From positions 868,001 through 932,000 of the forward strand of contig NZ_BCUT01000001.1 in the NCBI RefSeq assembly GCF_001591365.1: DNA of 64,000 nucleotides, read 5' to 3'. This document shows positions 29,159-39,083 of the stretch, one piece after another. The position numbers and the translations under genes were made by a program. The notes under the pieces were generated by a model. It had not been told where the DNA came from. It searched no databases and saw only the letters and a list, made by a program, of their open reading frames with translations. The DNA comes from Variovorax paradoxus NBRC 15149 (GTDB lineage Bacteria; Pseudomonadota; Gammaproteobacteria; Burkholderiales; Burkholderiaceae_C). How positions within the stretch are numbered: position 1 is the stretch's first letter; every line of letters begins with the position of its first letter.

Positions 29159-30010
29159 GTGTCCGACCGCTCTGCCGTACTGCCCCAATACCTGTTCCCC
29201 AAGCAGGCCCTGACGAACTTCGCCGGCTGGGTCGCGGGCAAGGAACGCGGCGCCGTCACCACCTGGATCATCCGGCGCTTCGTTGCCAAGTACGGTGTCG
29301 ACATGGGCGAGGCGCTCGAATCCGACATCAACCACTACAAGAGCTTCAACCAGTTCTTCACGCGCGCGCTCAAGCCCGGCGTGCGGCCTCTTGCGCAGGC
29401 CGACCTCGTGTGCCCGGTGGACGGCGCCATCAGCCAGTTCGGCGCCATCGAGGGCGACCAGATCTTCCAGGCCAAAGGCCACAACTACAGCACCACCGCG
29501 CTGGTCGGCGGCGACGCGGTGCTCGCGGCGCGCTTCGCGCATGGCAGCTTCGCCACGCTGTACCTGAGCCCGAAGGACTACCACCGCATCCACATGCCCT
29601 GCGACGGGCGCCTGGTGCGCATGATCCACGTGCCCGGCGACCTGTTCTCGGTCAACCCGGTCACCGCGCGCGGCGTGCCCGGGCTGTTCGCGCGCAACGA
29701 GCGCGTGGTGTGCGTCTTCGAATCGGCGCACGGGCCCTTCGTGCTGGTGCTGGTGGGTGCCACCATCGTCGGCAGCATGGCGACCGTGTGGCACGGCGTG
29801 GTCAATCCGCCGCGCGGCGGCGAGCTGCGCGAATGGCACTACGCCGACCAGCAGATCCTGCTCAAGCAGGGCGAGGAGATGGGCCGCTTCCTGCTCGGCT
29901 CCACCGTCGTCATGCTGTTCCCGCCGCCCCCGCTGGCCTTCAACCCCGACTGGGCGCCCACCCGGCCGGTCCGGCTGGGCGAGGCCATGGCCAATCTCGC
30001 GAATTTGTGA
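29159..30010 (+). CDS. psd: Phosphatidylserine decarboxylase
   Basis: 283 residues. The self-cleavage motif LGST is at 246-249, so Ser248 becomes the pyruvoyl group and the chain splits into beta (1-247) and alpha subunits. Other family blocks: INHYKSFNQFFTRALKPG, CPVDGAISQFG and LSPKDYHRIHMP. It makes phosphatidylethanolamine at the inner membrane. The start is a GTG at 29159; no in-frame ATG precedes the conserved N-terminus. Confidence 0.95.
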   Translation: MSDRSAVLPQYLFPKQALTNFAGWVAGKERGAVTTWIIRRFVAKYGVDMGEALESDINHYKSFNQFFTRALKPGVRPLAQADLVCPVDGAISQFGAIEGDQIFQAKGHNYSTTALVGGDAVLAARFAHGSFATLYLSPKDYHRIHMPCDGRLVRMIHVPGDLFSVNPVTARGVPGLFARNERVVCVFESAHGPFVLVLVGATIVGSMATVWHGVVNPPRGGELREWHYADQQILLKQGEEMGRFLLGSTVVMLFPPPPLAFNPDWAPTRPVRLGEAMANLANL

Positions 30011-30189
30011 AGCTTTGTCTCACGGCCCGCATGCAGCATGCACCCGTAGCTATAAAACTAGTAGCATCGTGATCCTTGCGCTATAGTCGCCGACGCAATG
30101 CGCGGTCCCTGATAGCGAGCCAACAAGAACGCGAGGCACCGGCCCTGCCCAGGACCGACGGCCCGCCCAGCCCCGAGGAGATGATGTCG

Positions 30190-30654
30190 ATGAGTACCAA
30201 GGAAAACGCAGCCGTCAGCCAGCTGCTTGCGCTTCTCGAGGCCCGCTACGCACTTCGCGTGCTCTGGGCGCTGCGCGACGGCCATGCCCAGACCTTCCGG
30301 CTGCTGCAGGACAGCGTCGGCAGCATCACCCCCAACACGCTCAACACCCGCATCAAGGAACTGCGCGAGGCGGGCCTCGTGAGCCACGGCGGCGACGGCT
30401 ACAGCCTCACGGTGAGCGGACAGGACCTTCTCAAGCGGCTCTCGGACCTGCAGGCCTTCGCGGGCAAATGGCAGCTGGGCCAGGTCAAGAAGGCCGCGGC
30501 ACCGGCGGCGCCCACGCCTGCTGTGCCTTCATCGCCTTCGTCGTCTTCGCCTTCGGCGCCTCCTTCTTCCTCTTCCCCGGGCGCACCCCCCTCCGCCCCG
30601 CCTGCGGCGCCCTCCCCGCCCTCCTCCGTCCCGCCTCTTGACACTGGCAATTGA
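30190..30654 (+). CDS. HxlR-like winged-helix regulator with Pro/Ser-rich tail
   Basis: 154 residues. Residues about 5-90 are an HxlR-type winged helix (YALRVLWALRDGHAQTFRLLQDSVGSITPNTLNTRIKELREAGLV). The last 55 or so residues are almost entirely Ala, Pro and Ser, a disordered tail. GAGGAG at 30175-30180 is well spaced for the ATG at 30190, whereas the ATGs at 30181 and 30184 are too close. The usual HxlR N-terminal redox cysteine is absent. Target unknown. Confidence 0.8.
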   Translation: MSTKENAAVSQLLALLEARYALRVLWALRDGHAQTFRLLQDSVGSITPNTLNTRIKELREAGLVSHGGDGYSLTVSGQDLLKRLSDLQAFAGKWQLGQVKKAAAPAAPTPAVPSSPSSSSPSAPPSSSSPGAPPSAPPAAPSPPSSVPPLDTGN

Positions 30655-30760
30655 GCAGGCCGGCCGGGCCGCTGCCGGGGCGTCGGTAAACTCCGCGCCT
30701 TCGGTCCGTTTATCCATCCATCCACCTTCCATCCTCCCATTGACGCAAGGAGCGTTCAAC

Positions 30761-31111
30761 ATGCCTACCACTCCCTCCGGCCTGCAATACGAAGACACCA
30801 CCGTGGGCGACGGCGCAGAAGCCAAGGCCGGCCAGCACGTGCACGTGCACTACACCGGCTGGCTCTACAACGACGGCGTGCAAGGCGCCAAGTTCGACTC
30901 GAGCCGCGACCGCAACGACCCGTTCGCGTTCTCGCTGGGCGCAGGCCAGGTCATCAAGGGCTGGGACGAAGGCGTTGCCGGCATGAAGATCGGCGGCAAG
31001 CGCACGCTGATCATTCCCGCTTCGCTGGGCTATGGCGCACGCGGCGCAGGCGGCGTGATCCCCCCGAACGCCACCCTGAAGTTCGACGTCGAACTCCTCG
31101 ACGCGCACTGA
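30761..31111 (+). CDS. FKBP-type peptidyl-prolyl cis-trans isomerase
   Basis: 116 residues, a single cytoplasmic FKBP domain without signal peptide. Active-site residues are visible in VHVHYTGWLYNDG, KFDSSRDRNDPF, QVIKGWDEGVAGMKIGGKRTLIIPASLGYG and PPNATLKFDVELL. It assists protein folding and lies just before the grpE-dnaK-dnaJ cluster. AAGGAG precedes the ATG. A T-tailed hairpin follows at 31180. Confidence 0.94.
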   Translation: MPTTPSGLQYEDTTVGDGAEAKAGQHVHVHYTGWLYNDGVQGAKFDSSRDRNDPFAFSLGAGQVIKGWDEGVAGMKIGGKRTLIIPASLGYGARGAGGVIPPNATLKFDVELLDAH

Positions 31112-31179
31112 ACTCGCCCCCCGGGGGCCGCGCGCGCTGCGTGCCGCTACGCCCTCCCGTCGGCGCTTTTGTCCCCGTT

Positions 31180-31202
31180 GCGGCCTTCCGGCCGCATTTT
31201 TT
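31180..31202 (+). terminator. Rho-independent terminator
   Basis: Stem GCGGCC (31180-31185) with GGCCGC (31190-31195), loop TTCC, then a run of six T. It ends the FKBP transcript just before the heat-shock promoter of grpE. Confidence 0.8.
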
Positions 31203-31204
31203 CG

Positions 31205-31232
31205 CTTGAAAAGCCCCTGACCAGCCCCAAGT
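31205..31232 (+). promoter_or_regulatory. Sigma32-type heat-shock promoter for grpE
   Basis: CTTGAAA (31205-31211), a 13-base spacer, then CCCCAAGT (31225-31232), against the RpoH consensus CTTGAAA-N13/14-CCCCATNT. It lies 46 bases before the grpE ATG. Confidence 0.8.
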
Positions 31233-31278
31233 GGCTGGCTATCGTTTGTTTCCCGGCCCCCCGCCGGTTCTTTGAAAA

Positions 31279-31854
31279 ATGTCTGACCCGCAACAATCCG
31301 CACAGAATTCGCAAATGCTGCAAGGCGAGCCAAGCCCCGAAGAACTGGAAGCCGCACAGGCTGCCAACGAAGCGGAGGCGCAGGATGCGCTGGCCGTGGC
31401 CCAGGGCGAACTCGCTGCCCTGCAGGCCAAGAACGCCGAGCTGTCCGACCAGTACCTGCGCGCCCAGGCCGACGTCCAGAACGCCCGCCGCCGCGCCGAC
31501 GACGAGATCACCAAGGCGCGCAAGTTCGCGGTCGAAGCCTTCGCCGAGAGCCTGCTGCCGGTGACCGACAGCCTCGAAGCCGGCCTGGCCGTCAAGGACG
31601 CCACGCCCGAGCAGATCCGCGAAGGCGCCGAAGCCACGCTGCGCCAGCTCAAGAGCGCGCTCGAACGCAACAAGGTGATCGAGGTGGCCCCGGCCCCCGG
31701 CGCCAAGTTCGACCCGCACCAGCACCAGGCCATCTCGGTGGTGCCCGCTCCCGAGCAGGAGCCCAACACCGTGGTGACCGTGCTCCAGAAGGGCTACACC
31801 ATCAACGACCGCGTGCTGCGCCCGGCGCTGGTCACGGTCAGCGCCCCCAAGTAA
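31279..31854 (+). CDS. grpE: Nucleotide exchange factor GrpE
   Basis: 191 residues. The long N-terminal helix (about 25-90, rich in Ala, Glu and Gln, ending [27 protein letters not shown]) and C-terminal beta-wing domain ([39 protein letters not shown]) are typical. It releases ADP from DnaK. It is first in the grpE-dnaK-dnaJ cluster behind a sigma32-type promoter. Confidence 0.97.
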   Translation: MSDPQQSAQNSQMLQGEPSPEELEAAQAANEAEAQDALAVAQGELAALQAKNAELSDQYLRAQADVQNARRRADDEITKARKFAVEAFAESLLPVTDSLEAGLAVKDATPEQIREGAEATLRQLKSALERNKVIEVAPAPGAKFDPHQHQAISVVPAPEQEPNTVVTVLQKGYTINDRVLRPALVTVSAPK

Positions 31855-31899
31855 GCGGCGCGGTACACACGATTCCCACAGGAAATCCCCGCTTCATAC

Positions 31900-31927
31900 C
31901 TTGAATCGCGCCGGGTTATCCACAAGT
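31900..31927 (+). promoter_or_regulatory. Second sigma32-like promoter, before dnaK
   Basis: CTTGAAT, 13 bases, then CCACAAGT: the same layout as the grpE promoter but a poorer -10 match. It overlaps a perfect DnaA box at 31916-31924. Confidence 0.5.
31916..31924 (+). promoter_or_regulatory. Consensus DnaA box (TTATCCACA)
   Basis: A perfect nine-base DnaA box 43 bases upstream of dnaK, inside the putative promoter. A single copy could be chance. Confidence 0.45.
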
Positions 31928-31966
31928 TCATAACAACATATTTTTCAGGCTTTCAGGAGTAAGAAC

Positions 31967-33904
<1,938 letters not shown>

Positions 33905-33922
33905 TCTTCAGTCCTTCGAACG

Positions 33923-33956
33923 AGGCTGGACCACCTGACCGGGTGTTCCAGCCTTT
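33923..33956 (+). terminator. Hairpin between dnaK and dnaJ
   Basis: A perfect 8-base-pair stem (AGGCTGGA, 33923-33930, with 33947-33954) followed by a short T-rich run TTTCTC. It may partly terminate or process the transcript, giving less DnaJ than DnaK. Confidence 0.55.
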
Positions 33957-34001
33957 CTCGCTTCAAGTTACGGCTTCCCGCCCGCCCCGACCGAACCAGC
34001 C

Positions 34002-35138
34002 ATGGCCACAAAACGCGACTACTACGAAACCCTCGGCGTTCCCAAGAACGCGAGCGAGGAGGAAATCAAGAAGGCTTATCGCAAGCTTGCGATGAAGCAC
34101 CACCCGGACCGCAACCACGGCGATACCACCAAGGACGCCGAGACCAAGTTCAAGGAGGTCAAGGAAGCCTACGAAATGCTGTCTGACGCGCAGAAGCGCG
34201 CGGCCTACGACCAGTACGGCCACGCCGGCGTCGACCCCAACATGCGCGGCGGCCCCGGTGCCGAAGGCTTCGGCGGCTTTGCGGAGGCCTTTGGCGACAT
34301 CTTCGGCGACGTGTTCGGCGGCGCGCGCGGGCGCACCAGCGGCGGGCGCCAGGTGTTCCGCGGCAGCGACCTGAGCTATGCGATGGAGGTCACGCTGGAA
34401 GAAGCGGCCGAGGGCAAGGAAGCGCAGATCCGCATCCCGAGCTGGGACGACTGCGGCACCTGCAAGGGCACCGGCGCCAAGCCTGGCACCAAGCCCATCA
34501 CCTGCACCACCTGCCACGGCGCCGGCGCCGTGCAGATGCGCCAAGGCTTCTTCAGCGTGCAGCAGACCTGCCCGACCTGCCACGGCAGCGGCAAGATCAT
34601 TCCCGAGCCCTGCACCGTGTGCCATGGCCAGGGCAAGATCAAGAACAACAAGACGCTCGAGGTCAAGATCCCGGCCGGCATCGACGACGGCATGCGCATC
34701 CGCAGCACCGGCAACGGCGAACCGGGCACCAACGGCGGGCCGCCGGGCGACCTGTATATCGAGATCCGGCTCAAGAAGCACGAGCTGTTCGAGCGCGATG
34801 GCGACGACCTGCACTGCGTCGTGCCCGTGAGCATGACCACCGCGGCGCTGGGCGGCGAGATCAGCGTGCCCACGCTCAAGGGCGCCGCCGCCATCGACAT
34901 TCCCGATGGCACCCAGAGCGGCAAGCAGTTCCGCCTGCGCGGCAAGGGCATCAAGGGCGTGCGCTCCAGCTATCCGGGCGACCTGTACTGCCACGTGCGC
35001 GTCGAAACGCCGGTCAAGCTCACCGAGCACCAGCGCAAGCTGCTCAAGGAGCTGGACGAATCGCTCAAGAAGGGCGGCGACAAGCACAGCCCGACCGACA
35101 AGGGCTGGTTCGACAAGGCCAAGGAATTCTTCAGCTGA
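34002..35138 (+). CDS. dnaJ: Co-chaperone DnaJ (Hsp40)
   Basis: 378 residues. The J domain carries HPD in [14 protein letters not shown]; a Gly/Phe-rich stretch covers about 75-115. Four zinc-binding CxxCxGxG repeats follow ([32 protein letters not shown]-like), then the C-terminal substrate domain. It delivers clients to DnaK and stimulates its ATPase. It ends 660 bases before prkA. Confidence 0.98.
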   Translation: MATKRDYYETLGVPKNASEEEIKKAYRKLAMKHHPDRNHGDTTKDAETKFKEVKEAYEMLSDAQKRAAYDQYGHAGVDPNMRGGPGAEGFGGFAEAFGDIFGDVFGGARGRTSGGRQVFRGSDLSYAMEVTLEEAAEGKEAQIRIPSWDDCGTCKGTGAKPGTKPITCTTCHGAGAVQMRQGFFSVQQTCPTCHGSGKIIPEPCTVCHGQGKIKNNKTLEVKIPAGIDDGMRIRSTGNGEPGTNGGPPGDLYIEIRLKKHELFERDGDDLHCVVPVSMTTAALGGEISVPTLKGAAAIDIPDGTQSGKQFRLRGKGIKGVRSSYPGDLYCHVRVETPVKLTEHQRKLLKELDESLKKGGDKHSPTDKGWFDKAKEFFS

Positions 35139-35182
35139 AGGCCCGGCGCAGCCGATTCCCCTGTCTTTTCAAGCAGTTAGAA

Positions 35183-35214
35183 AGCGCGGCGCGCACTCGC
35201 TTGGGTGCCGCGCT
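35183..35214 (+). terminator. GC hairpin after dnaJ
   Basis: An 8-base-pair stem AGCGCGGC/GCCGCGCT with a 16-base loop lies 45 bases after the dnaJ stop. There is no T-run, so its role in termination is uncertain. Confidence 0.4.
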
Positions 35215-35697
35215 GCTTCGCGCACGCGAACGGTGCCTGCCGACCTCGTTCGGTGCCGCGCACCATTGACGACACCCCCTCGGAACCCCGCCGACCACGC
35301 CTTGGCGCGCTTTCCCACGCCCACATGCGCGACATGCCCATCAAAAGATGGCGCGCAGATTGCTTTTATATATTTTTCGATTGAGCAATAAACCTAAACA
35401 CGACCCGGCGCGTTATTGGTGTGTAACTGCTTTGAGCCGCCGGGGGCTCATTAGGAGGTGCTTTCGCCGGAAAAGATGCAATGACTGCATATGCCGATCG
35501 CCATAGGTATTTTCACTGGGCGGCAGGGTGGCGCTGAGATCGATAGCCCGAACCCTGAAATTTAGCTGGAATTGCCAAATGCTGCGGGTTTTTCTCAGGA
35601 ACTTTACTCGGCACTGTGGTTCTGATTTAACAAAGAATTTTCCGGGTGCACTCTTTGCTTTATGCTGTTTGTGCAGATGGAGATTAAGGGAGTTTCG

Positions 35698-35796
35698 ATG
35701 GCTTGCAGCCATGGGCGGTACACCTTTAAAAAGTTGCTACGCGTTGCGGCTGCTGGCTTCGGGTCCAATAAACCCGCAGACCTGATGGAGGCGTGA
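35698..35796 (+). CDS. Putative 32-residue leader peptide of the prkA operon
   Basis: The ATG at 35698 is preceded by AAGGGAG at good spacing and opens 32 codons starting MACSHGRYTFKKLL and ending NKPADLMEA, then TGA at 35794-35796. That stop is 2 bases before the prkA ATG, and the prkA ribosome site GGAGG lies inside the last codons. The layout suggests translational coupling or a leader peptide. No match to a known peptide is recognised; it could be chance. Confidence 0.45.
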   Translation: MACSHGRYTFKKLLRVAAAGFGSNKPADLMEA

Positions 35797-35798
35797 CC

Positions 35799-37721
35799 AT
35801 GGATGTGATCAGCAACTTTGCCGCCCGTTACGAGCGCACCCGCGAGGAAGTTCTCTCGCTGCAGGACTTCCTGGATATCTGCAAACGCGACCCCACCGCG
35901 TATGCCACTGCGTCCGAGCGGATGCTCAAGGCCATCGGCGAACCCGAGCTGGTCGACACGCGCAACGATTCCCGGCTTTCGCGGATCTTCGCGAACAAGG
36001 TCATCAAGATCTACCCGGCGTTCAAGGAGTTCTACGGCATGGAGGACGCCATCGAGCAGGTGGTGTCGTACTTCAGGCATGCCGCGCAGGGCCTGGAGGA
36101 AAAGAAGCAGATCCTCTATCTGCTCGGCCCGGTCGGCGGCGGCAAGAGCTCGATCGCCGAGCGCCTGAAGCAGCTCATGGAGCATGTGCCCTTCTATGCC
36201 ATCCAGGGTTCGCCGGTCAACGAGACGCCGCTCGGCCTGTTCGACGCCGCCGAAGATGGCGAGATCCTCGAAAAGGAATACGGCATCCCGCGCCGCTACC
36301 TGAACCGCATCCTCTCGCCCTGGGCCGTGAAGCGGCTCGAGGAGTACGGCGGCGACATCCGCCAGTTCAAGGTGGTCAAGCGCTACCCGTCGGTACTGCG
36401 GCAGATCGCCGTGGCCAAGACCGAGCCGGGCGACGAGAACAACCAGGACATCTCCTCGCTGGTCGGCAAGATCGACATCCGCAAGCTCGAGACCTATGCG
36501 CAGGACGACCCCGACGCCTACGCCTATTCGGGCGGCCTGTGCCTGGCCAACCAGGGCCTGCTGGAGTTCGTGGAAATGTTCAAGGCGCCCATCAAGGTGC
36601 TGCACCCGCTGCTCACGGCCACGCAGGAAAGCAACTTCAAAGGGACCGAGGGCTTCGGCGCCATTCCGTTCGACGGCATCGTGCTGGCGCACAGCAACGA
36701 GAGCGAATGGAAGGCCTTCCGCAACAACAAGAACAACGAGGCTTTCCTCGACCGCATCTACATCGTCAAGGTGCCCTACTGCCTGCGCGCCTCCGAAGAA
36801 ATCAAAATCTACGAGAAGCTGGTGCGCAACTCGTCGCTCGCCAAGGCGCCCTGCGCCCCGGGCACGCTGCGCATGATGGCGCAGCTCTCGGTGCTCACGC
36901 GGCTGAAGGAGCCCGAGAACTCGAGCATCTACAGCAAGATGCAGGTCTACGACGGCGAGAACCTCAAGGACACCGACCCCAAGGCCAAGTCGATCCAGGA
37001 ATACCGCGACTACGCCGGCGTCGACGAAGGCATGAGCGGCGTCTCGACCCGCTTCGCGTTCAAGATCATCTCGAAGGTGTTCAACTTCGACAGCTCCGAG
37101 GTGGCCGCCAACCCGGTGCACCTGATGTACGTGCTCGAGCAGCAGATCGAGCGCGAGCAGTTTCCGCCGGAAACCGAGCAGAAGTACATCAGCTACATCA
37201 AGGAGCTGCTGGCGCCGCGCTACGCGGAATTCATCGGCAAGGAAATCCAGACCGCCTACCTGGAGAGCTACAGCGAGTACGGCCAGAACATCTTCGACCG
37301 CTACGTCACCTATGCCGACTACTGGATCCAGGACCAGGAGTTCCGCGACGTGGACACCGGCGAAGTGTTCGACCGCGCCTCGCTCAACGCCGAGCTCGAG
37401 AAGATCGAACGGCCCGCGGGCATCGGCAATCCGAAGGACTTCCGCAACGAGATCGTCAACTTCGTGCTGCGCGCGCGCGCCGGCAACGCCGGCCGCAACC
37501 CGGCCTGGACCAGCTACGAGAAGCTGCGCGCGGTGATCGAGAAGAAGATGTTCTCCAACACCGAGGAACTCCTGCCGGTGATCAGCTTCAACACCAAGAG
37601 CAGCGCCGACGAGCAGAAGAAGCACGAGGACTTCGTGACCCGCATGGTCGAGAAAGGCTATACGGCCAAGCAGGTTCGCCTGCTCTGCGAGTGGTACCTG
37701 CGCGTGCGCAAGAGTTCATAG
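35799..37721 (+). CDS. prkA: PrkA-type serine protein kinase / AAA ATPase
   Basis: 640 residues, the usual PrkA (YeaG) length. The AAA P-loop GPVGGGKSS is at 110-118. The C-terminal kinase-like domain is present (KYISYIKELLAPRYAEFIGKEIQTAYLESYSEYGQNIFDRYVTYADYWIQD). Relatives act in starvation and nitrogen-stress responses together with YeaH and YcgB. The ATG at 35799 is preferred over a GTG two codons earlier because GGAGG is correctly spaced. It is first in the prkA-yeaH-ycgB operon. Confidence 0.95.
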   Translation: MDVISNFAARYERTREEVLSLQDFLDICKRDPTAYATASERMLKAIGEPELVDTRNDSRLSRIFANKVIKIYPAFKEFYGMEDAIEQVVSYFRHAAQGLEEKKQILYLLGPVGGGKSSIAERLKQLMEHVPFYAIQGSPVNETPLGLFDAAEDGEILEKEYGIPRRYLNRILSPWAVKRLEEYGGDIRQFKVVKRYPSVLRQIAVAKTEPGDENNQDISSLVGKIDIRKLETYAQDDPDAYAYSGGLCLANQGLLEFVEMFKAPIKVLHPLLTATQESNFKGTEGFGAIPFDGIVLAHSNESEWKAFRNNKNNEAFLDRIYIVKVPYCLRASEEIKIYEKLVRNSSLAKAPCAPGTLRMMAQLSVLTRLKEPENSSIYSKMQVYDGENLKDTDPKAKSIQEYRDYAGVDEGMSGVSTRFAFKIISKVFNFDSSEVAANPVHLMYVLEQQIEREQFPPETEQKYISYIKELLAPRYAEFIGKEIQTAYLESYSEYGQNIFDRYVTYADYWIQDQEFRDVDTGEVFDRASLNAELEKIERPAGIGNPKDFRNEIVNFVLRARAGNAGRNPAWTSYEKLRAVIEKKMFSNTEELLPVISFNTKSSADEQKKHEDFVTRMVEKGYTAKQVRLLCEWYLRVRKSS

Positions 37722-37735
37722 CGGCAGTTCACAGC

Positions 37736-37769
37736 GGCGGAGCCCCACAGCAGGCTTCGCCCCCTTTTT
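37736..37769 (+). terminator. Intra-operon terminator/attenuator between prkA and yeaH
   Basis: A 9-base-pair stem (GGCGGAGCC with GGCTTCGCC, one G-T pair), an 8-base loop, then CCCTTTTT. It lies wholly between the two genes, so it should lower expression of the downstream pair relative to prkA. Confidence 0.65.
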
Positions 37770-37790
37770 GCAAGGAGCTTTGACAACATC

Positions 37791-39083
37791 GTGGCCATCC
37801 TGCAGCAGATCATCGACCGCCGGCTTTCGGGCAAGAACAAGTCCATTGGCAACCGCGAGCGCTTCCTCAGGCGCTACCGAGGGCAGATCCAGGAGGCTGT
37901 GCGGCGCGCGGTCAGCGGGCGCAACATCCGCGAACTGGAGCAAGGCGAAGATGTCACCCTGCCGCGCCACGACGTGTCCGAACCCGTCTTCGGCCATGCC
38001 CGCGGCGGCGACCGCGAGTACGTGCACCCGGGCAATCAGGAATACCTGAAGGGCGACCGCATTGCGCGTCCGGAGGGGCAGGCCGGCGGCGGCTCGGGAA
38101 GCGGCGAGGCCGCAGACAGCGGCGAAGGCGAGGACGACTTCGTCTTCCGCCTCACGCGCGAGGAGTTCATGCGCGTGTTCTTCGATGACCTGGCGCTGCC
38201 GCACCTCATCCGCACCCAGATCGCCGAGGTGCCCGAATGGAAGAGCCACCGGGCCGGCTTCACGAGCGATGGCTCGCCCAACAACCTGCACGTGGTGCGC
38301 TCGATGCGCGGCGCCCTGGCGCGGCGCATCGCGCTGGGCGGCGAGCCGCGCAAGGAGCTGCGCCGACTGGAGACGCACCTGCTGCACCTGCGGCAGCATC
38401 CGCAGGTCGAGCAGCCCTTGATCCAGAAGGAAATCCTCGAGACCGAGGAGCGGATCGCCGAGTTGCGCCGCACCTCGCGCCACGTGCCCTACATCGATCC
38501 GATCGACCTGCGCTACCGCAACCGCGTGAAGACGCCCGTGCCCAGCGCCAAGGCCGTGATGTTCTGCCTCATGGACGTGTCGGGATCGATGGACGAGGCG
38601 CGCAAGGACATGGCCAAGCGCTTCTTCATGCTGCTGTACATGTTCCTCACGCGGCACTACGAAACCATCGACCTCGTGTTCCTGCGCCACCACACGCAGG
38701 CGCAGGAAGTCACCGAGGAAGAGTTCTTCCATGCCACCGAAACCGGCGGCACCGTGGTGTCGAGCGCGCTGGTGCTGATGGACGAGATCATCAAGGCGCG
38801 CTATCCAAGCGGCGAGTGGAACGTCTACGGCGCGCAGGCGAGCGACGGCGACAACTGGCACCAGGACAGCGGGCGCTGCCGCGAGCTGCTGGTCGACCAC
38901 ATCCTGCCGGTGGTGCGCTACTACGCCTATGTGCAGGTGGCCGAGACCGAGCAGAACCTGTGGCAGGAATACGCGCAGCTCGAAGGCATCGAGCCCAATT
39001 TTGCGATGCGCAAGGTCTCCGACGCGCGGGACATCTACCCCGTCTTCCGCGACCTCTTCAAGAAGGAGGGAGTGCCCGCATGA
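37791..39083 (+). CDS. yeaH: DUF444 / YeaH-family protein with a von Willebrand-like domain
   Basis: 430 residues starting at a GTG. The N-terminal half is charged with a Gly/Ser-rich linker (about 97-115). The C-terminal half is a VWA-like fold with the metal-site motif DVSGS (Asp262, Ser264, Ser266). The genomic trio with PrkA and YcgB is conserved; YeaH is thought to be a PrkA partner or substrate. AAGGAG lies upstream of the GTG. Confidence 0.92.
   Translation: MAILQQIIDRRLSGKNKSIGNRERFLRRYRGQIQEAVRRAVSGRNIRELEQGEDVTLPRHDVSEPVFGHARGGDREYVHPGNQEYLKGDRIARPEGQAGGGSGSGEAADSGEGEDDFVFRLTREEFMRVFFDDLALPHLIRTQIAEVPEWKSHRAGFTSDGSPNNLHVVRSMRGALARRIALGGEPRKELRRLETHLLHLRQHPQVEQPLIQKEILETEERIAELRRTSRHVPYIDPIDLRYRNRVKTPVPSAKAVMFCLMDVSGSMDEARKDMAKRFFMLLYMFLTRHYETIDLVFLRHHTQAQEVTEEEFFHATETGGTVVSSALVLMDEIIKARYPSGEWNVYGAQASDGDNWHQDSGRCRELLVDHILPVVRYYAYVQVAETEQNLWQEYAQLEGIEPNFAMRKVSDARDIYPVFRDLFKKEGVPA

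Larger units (their letters stand above)
35139..35797 (+). other. Long leader region between dnaJ and prkA
   Basis: About 660 bases without a protein gene of normal size. It holds a strong GC hairpin just after dnaJ (35183-35214), an AT-rich patch at about 35358-35400 (TTTTATATATTTTTCG) that could be a promoter, a small hairpin GAGCC/GGGCTC (35434-35449) followed by an exposed AGGAGGTG (35453-35460) with no start codon in range, a possible 18-codon ORF (35481-35537), and a better 32-codon ORF ending at prkA. Base composition is lower in GC than the flanking genes. Confidence 0.7.

Noticed and set aside
30082..30087. TATAGT as a -10 element for the HxlR-like gene
   Set aside because: No acceptable -35 hexamer at 16-18 bases upstream, so it is not listed as a promoter.
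30511..30654. Pro/Ser/Ala tail of the HxlR-like regulator considered as a frameshift artefact
   Set aside because: The frame stays open with a codon use like the rest of the genome and ends at a normal stop; such disordered tails occur in regulators of this group, so it is kept as part of the gene.
35416..35434. Sigma54-like sequence TTGGTGTGTAACTGCTTT
   Set aside because: The spacing between GG and GC is 9 bases, not the required 10, and the rest of the consensus is poor.
35481..35537. 18-codon ORF in the prkA leader
   Set aside because: The ribosome site is weak and badly spaced; too short to support without conservation data. Kept only as part of the leader description.
35528..35785. 85-codon frame in the prkA leader
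   Set aside because: No ribosome site, no recognisable domain, and it overlaps the better 32-codon ORF in another frame.
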